Shown here: positions 61,506 through 64,000 of the stretch, piece after piece
How positions within the stretch are numbered: the stretch's first letter is position 1
Layout of the letters: every line of letters starts with the position of its first letter
Source of the DNA: Sesamum alatum
Lineage: Eukaryota; Streptophyta; Magnoliopsida; Lamiales; Pedaliaceae
Assembly (NCBI GenBank): GCA_034509735.1
Contig: JACGWO010000003.1
Span: 38,238,873 to 38,302,872, forward strand
DNA length: 64,000 nt
Direction of reading: 5' to 3'
Program-made: the position numbers and the translations under genes
The notes under the pieces: generated by a model
The model's input: only the letters and a program-made list of their open reading frames with translations
Told to the model about the DNA's origin: nothing
Databases searched by the model: none

Positions 61506-64000
61506 TCAAGGTGGAGCGTGGGGAACCAGGCCCAGCTTGCCCAAGAGGCGCGCAAAGTCAGAAGTAGGGAGTGACTTAGTAAAGAGATCAACAGGTTGAT
61601 CAGCACTAGGGATGTAGGAAGGAGCAATGAATCCGAGCTTGTACTGATCACGCACCAAGTGACAATCAATGTCGAGGTGTTTGGTGCGCTCATGGAAAAC
61701 AGGGTTGGTTGTGATGTGGAGAGCTGCACGATTGTCACACCAAAAGGCAATCGACAGCTGGACAGGAACCTGAAAATCTCGCAACAGATATGAAAGCCAA
61801 AGGAGCTCGCACACGATGGATGCCATACTTCGATATTCTGCTTCGGCGGAGGAACGAGAAACCGTGGCTTGCTTCTTCCATGAGACAAGTGAGGGGCCAA
61901 GGAACACATAGAAACCAGTAATGATCGACGAGAATCCTAGCACGATGCCCAGGCCGCATCAGAATAGGCTGACAACTCAAGGGAGTTGTGAGAAGGGAAG
62001 AATAACCCCAAAGATGGAGACCCCTTCAAATACCTCAACACGTGCAGAGCTGCCTCCCAGTGAGAGTCTCTAGGATGCTGCAGAGATTGGCTAAATTGTT
62101 TTACATGAAAGGATATATCTGGGCGGGTGAAGCCTAGATACAGAAGTCGCCCAACTAGGCGTCTGTAACGGTCAAGCTGAGGGAGCAGAGCACCTAATGC
62201 ATTAGTGAGCTTCAGTCCAGAGGGAAAAGGGGTTGAAACTGGCTTGGCTTCAGACATCGAGGCATCAGTTAGGATGTCCTGAAGGTACTTGTGCTGAGTT
62301 ACCAGAAGCCCATGGGAGGAACGTGCTAGTTCCAAACCAAGAAAGTACTTTGCGGCTCCCAAATCCTTGATGGTGAACAACTGGTCCAAGTATGTTTTAA
62401 CTCCGTCCAACAGACCAAGAGATGAGCCAGTAAGCATGATATCATCGACGTAGACCAAAAGAGCCATAAAATCTGTAGAGGTGTGCTTAAGGAACAAACA
62501 GTGGTCGTGTGAAGATTATGTGAACCCATACTCCACTAACTTGCTTGTCAACTCAATGTTCCACTGTTGCGAGGCTTGCTTGAGCCCATAAAGTGATTGC
62601 CTGAGCTTGCAGACATAACCAGGTTTAGGCAAGGTATATCCTTCGAGAGGATCCATATAAACATCTTCGTCTAAGTGCCCGTGGAGAAAGGCATTGTTTA
62701 CATCGAGTTGCATAAGCGGTCAATTTCTGGCAGCGGCCACTGTTAAGAAAACCCGTACTGTTACAGACTTCGCCACCGGAGAGAAGCTATCGAAATAACC
62801 GACCCCCTTGATCTGATTATACCCCTTGGCCACCAAACGGGCCTTATATCGGTCAATTTCCCCATCTGGCCTCAATTTCATCTTGAACACCCAGCGCGAC
62901 CCAATAGTTTTCTTGTGTGGAGACAGGGGAGTGAGGTCCCAAGTATTGTTTCTCTCCAGGGCTTGAATCTCCTCATTCATAGCATGTACCCAACGGGAAT
63001 CTTTGCTAGCCTGCAAATAAAAGGTAGGCTCCTGCACTGAAGATAACCGAGCTACAAAAGACATGTGTGCTGGGCTATATGAGGAAGGAGTACAAGAATC
63101 AGAATTAACAGGACAAGCACAAACATAATCATGCATCCATGCAGGTTTAGCTAACTGTCGTTGTGATTTTCTGAGAGGGACAGACACTGATTCTAAGGAA
63201 GCAGAGGGCTGAGGAGCTGCAAAAGTGGAAGCATGGGATGTGTTTGGGGTTGTATGAGGATCAGTAGGTAATTGGGAGGTAGAAAAGTCATCATCCTCTG
63301 CTGCTATTGGTAAGACAGGATTTGAAGGTTCTGGGAAGGCTGTGTGGAAAGGAAAGGAAGTTTCAGAGAATGTAACAACATCTCTGGATGTAAAAAGGAC
63401 TCTGTGCTCAAGATCATACACCCTGTATCCGTTCTTGGAATGACCATACTTGAGAAAAATGCACTTGTGTGCTCTAGGATCGAATTTGTGTTTATGAGGG
63501 AGTACATTAGCTGCATAGCACAGACACCCAAACACCCTCAAATGATTATAGGTAGGTGCTTTGTTGTCTAGGACCTCAAAAGGAGATTTCCAGTTAAGCA
63601 AAGGAGTTGGCAATCGATTTATAAGATAGGTGGCTGTTAAAACGGACTCTCCCCAGAATCTTGTAGGCAAAGAGGACTGAAAAATTAAGGCTCTAGCAAT
63701 TTCCAGAATATGTCTGTGTTTCCTCTCCACAACCCCATTTTGTTGTGGTGTGTGTGGACAAGTTGTTTGGTGTATAATCCCAAGAGATGAAAACAGGTTG
63801 CTACAATTAGTATTCACAAACTCAGTCCCGTTATCGCTCTTTACAGTTCTAACTTTGGTATCAAATTGAGTAGCAACCATCTTAAAGAATTTGTCCAATG
63901 TAGAGAGCATCTGTGTTTTATATTTCAATAGAAAGGTCCATGTAGATCTACTGAAATCGTCCACTATGGTTAAAAAATAATGACACCCAGAGAGAGTAGG
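61506..64000 (-). pseudogene. Ty1/copia retrotransposon pol (integrase-RT-RNase H), decayed, 5' part outside window
   Basis: Minus-strand order is integrase, reverse transcriptase, RNase H, the Ty1/copia arrangement. The integrase core is open from the window edge: VDDFSRSTW, SDNGTEF and QQNGVVERKHRH. Reverse transcriptase has RWVFKMKLRPDGEIDRYKAR, QLDVNNAFLHG and the catalytic YVDD (about 62441-62452). RNase H has SRSSAEAEYRSMA. The frame is broken by stops at 62720-62722, 62516-62518 and 61937-61939 and by a frameshift between about 61905 and 61937, so it cannot make a full polyprotein. The final stop (61506-61508) overlaps the polypurine tract, as is usual. Gag, protease and the 5' LTR would lie beyond 64000. 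Confidence 0.92.

Noticed and set aside
1..64000. Biosynthetic gene cluster or novel multi-gene system
   Set aside because: The five cellular genes belong to unrelated, well-known families, are widely spaced, and have no shared regulatory arrangement.

Overview
This is nuclear DNA from a flowering plant. It holds spliced genes with plant-specific families (a SAUR, a plant-type SAC phosphatase, a NACK-type kinesin-7 with the DUF3490 tail, and sucrose synthase). These sit in long AT-rich stretches full of small transposon derivatives and one Ty1/copia retrotransposon. The proteins suggest a eudicot, perhaps an asterid, but that is inference; I cannot name the species.

Gene layout. (1) 537-9509, +: the 3' part of a SAC-domain phosphoinositide phosphatase (10 exons seen, 5' part outside the window), with one apparent single-base frameshift in the tail. 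(2) 10587-13132, -: complete eIF3k, 8 exons, 237 aa, convergent with the SAC gene. (3) 15271-20127, -: complete NACK-type kinesin-7, 14 exons, 944 aa, in tandem with eIF3k. (4) 32275-35827, +: complete SUS1-type sucrose synthase, 13 coding exons, 805 aa, with one GC-AG intron and a probable leader intron. (5) 51736-52104, +: intronless SAUR, 122 aa. (6) 61506-64000, -: decayed Ty1/copia pol (integrase, reverse transcriptase, RNase H) with a probable 3' LTR at about 61260-61497. For genes 2-4 the exon sums are exact multiples of three and every junction keeps frame.

Between the genes (13.2-15.2, 20.8-31.3, 36-51.6 and 52.1-61 kb) I found no further convincing gene. These stretches are a layered mosaic of mobile elements: MULE-type elements with 9-bp target duplications (14009-14433, 27766-28205, 45034-45463, 55142-55874), CACTA-type MITEs with 3-bp duplications (36038, 43546, 58414), a Harbinger/Tourist-like element with TAA duplication (28584-29234), two tRNA-derived SINEs (52601 and 55184), a solo LTR with 5-bp duplication (38442-39718), foldback elements, and several unnamed repeat families. 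Three nestings can be read directly: a MULE-MITE inside an older relative, a SINE inside the arm of a MULE-type element, and the solo LTR inside the arm of a foldback element.

The genes are unrelated housekeeping or developmental genes (phosphoinositide turnover, translation initiation, cytokinesis, sucrose cleavage, auxin-type growth response) and do not form a pathway or cluster. I did not find an undescribed biological system. The observations most worth a second look are the SAC frameshift, the nested insertions with readable target duplications, the GC-AG intron in sucrose synthase, the GC-rich island inside a terminal-inverted-repeat element at 37.3 kb, and the inverted array of a 60-bp repeat.
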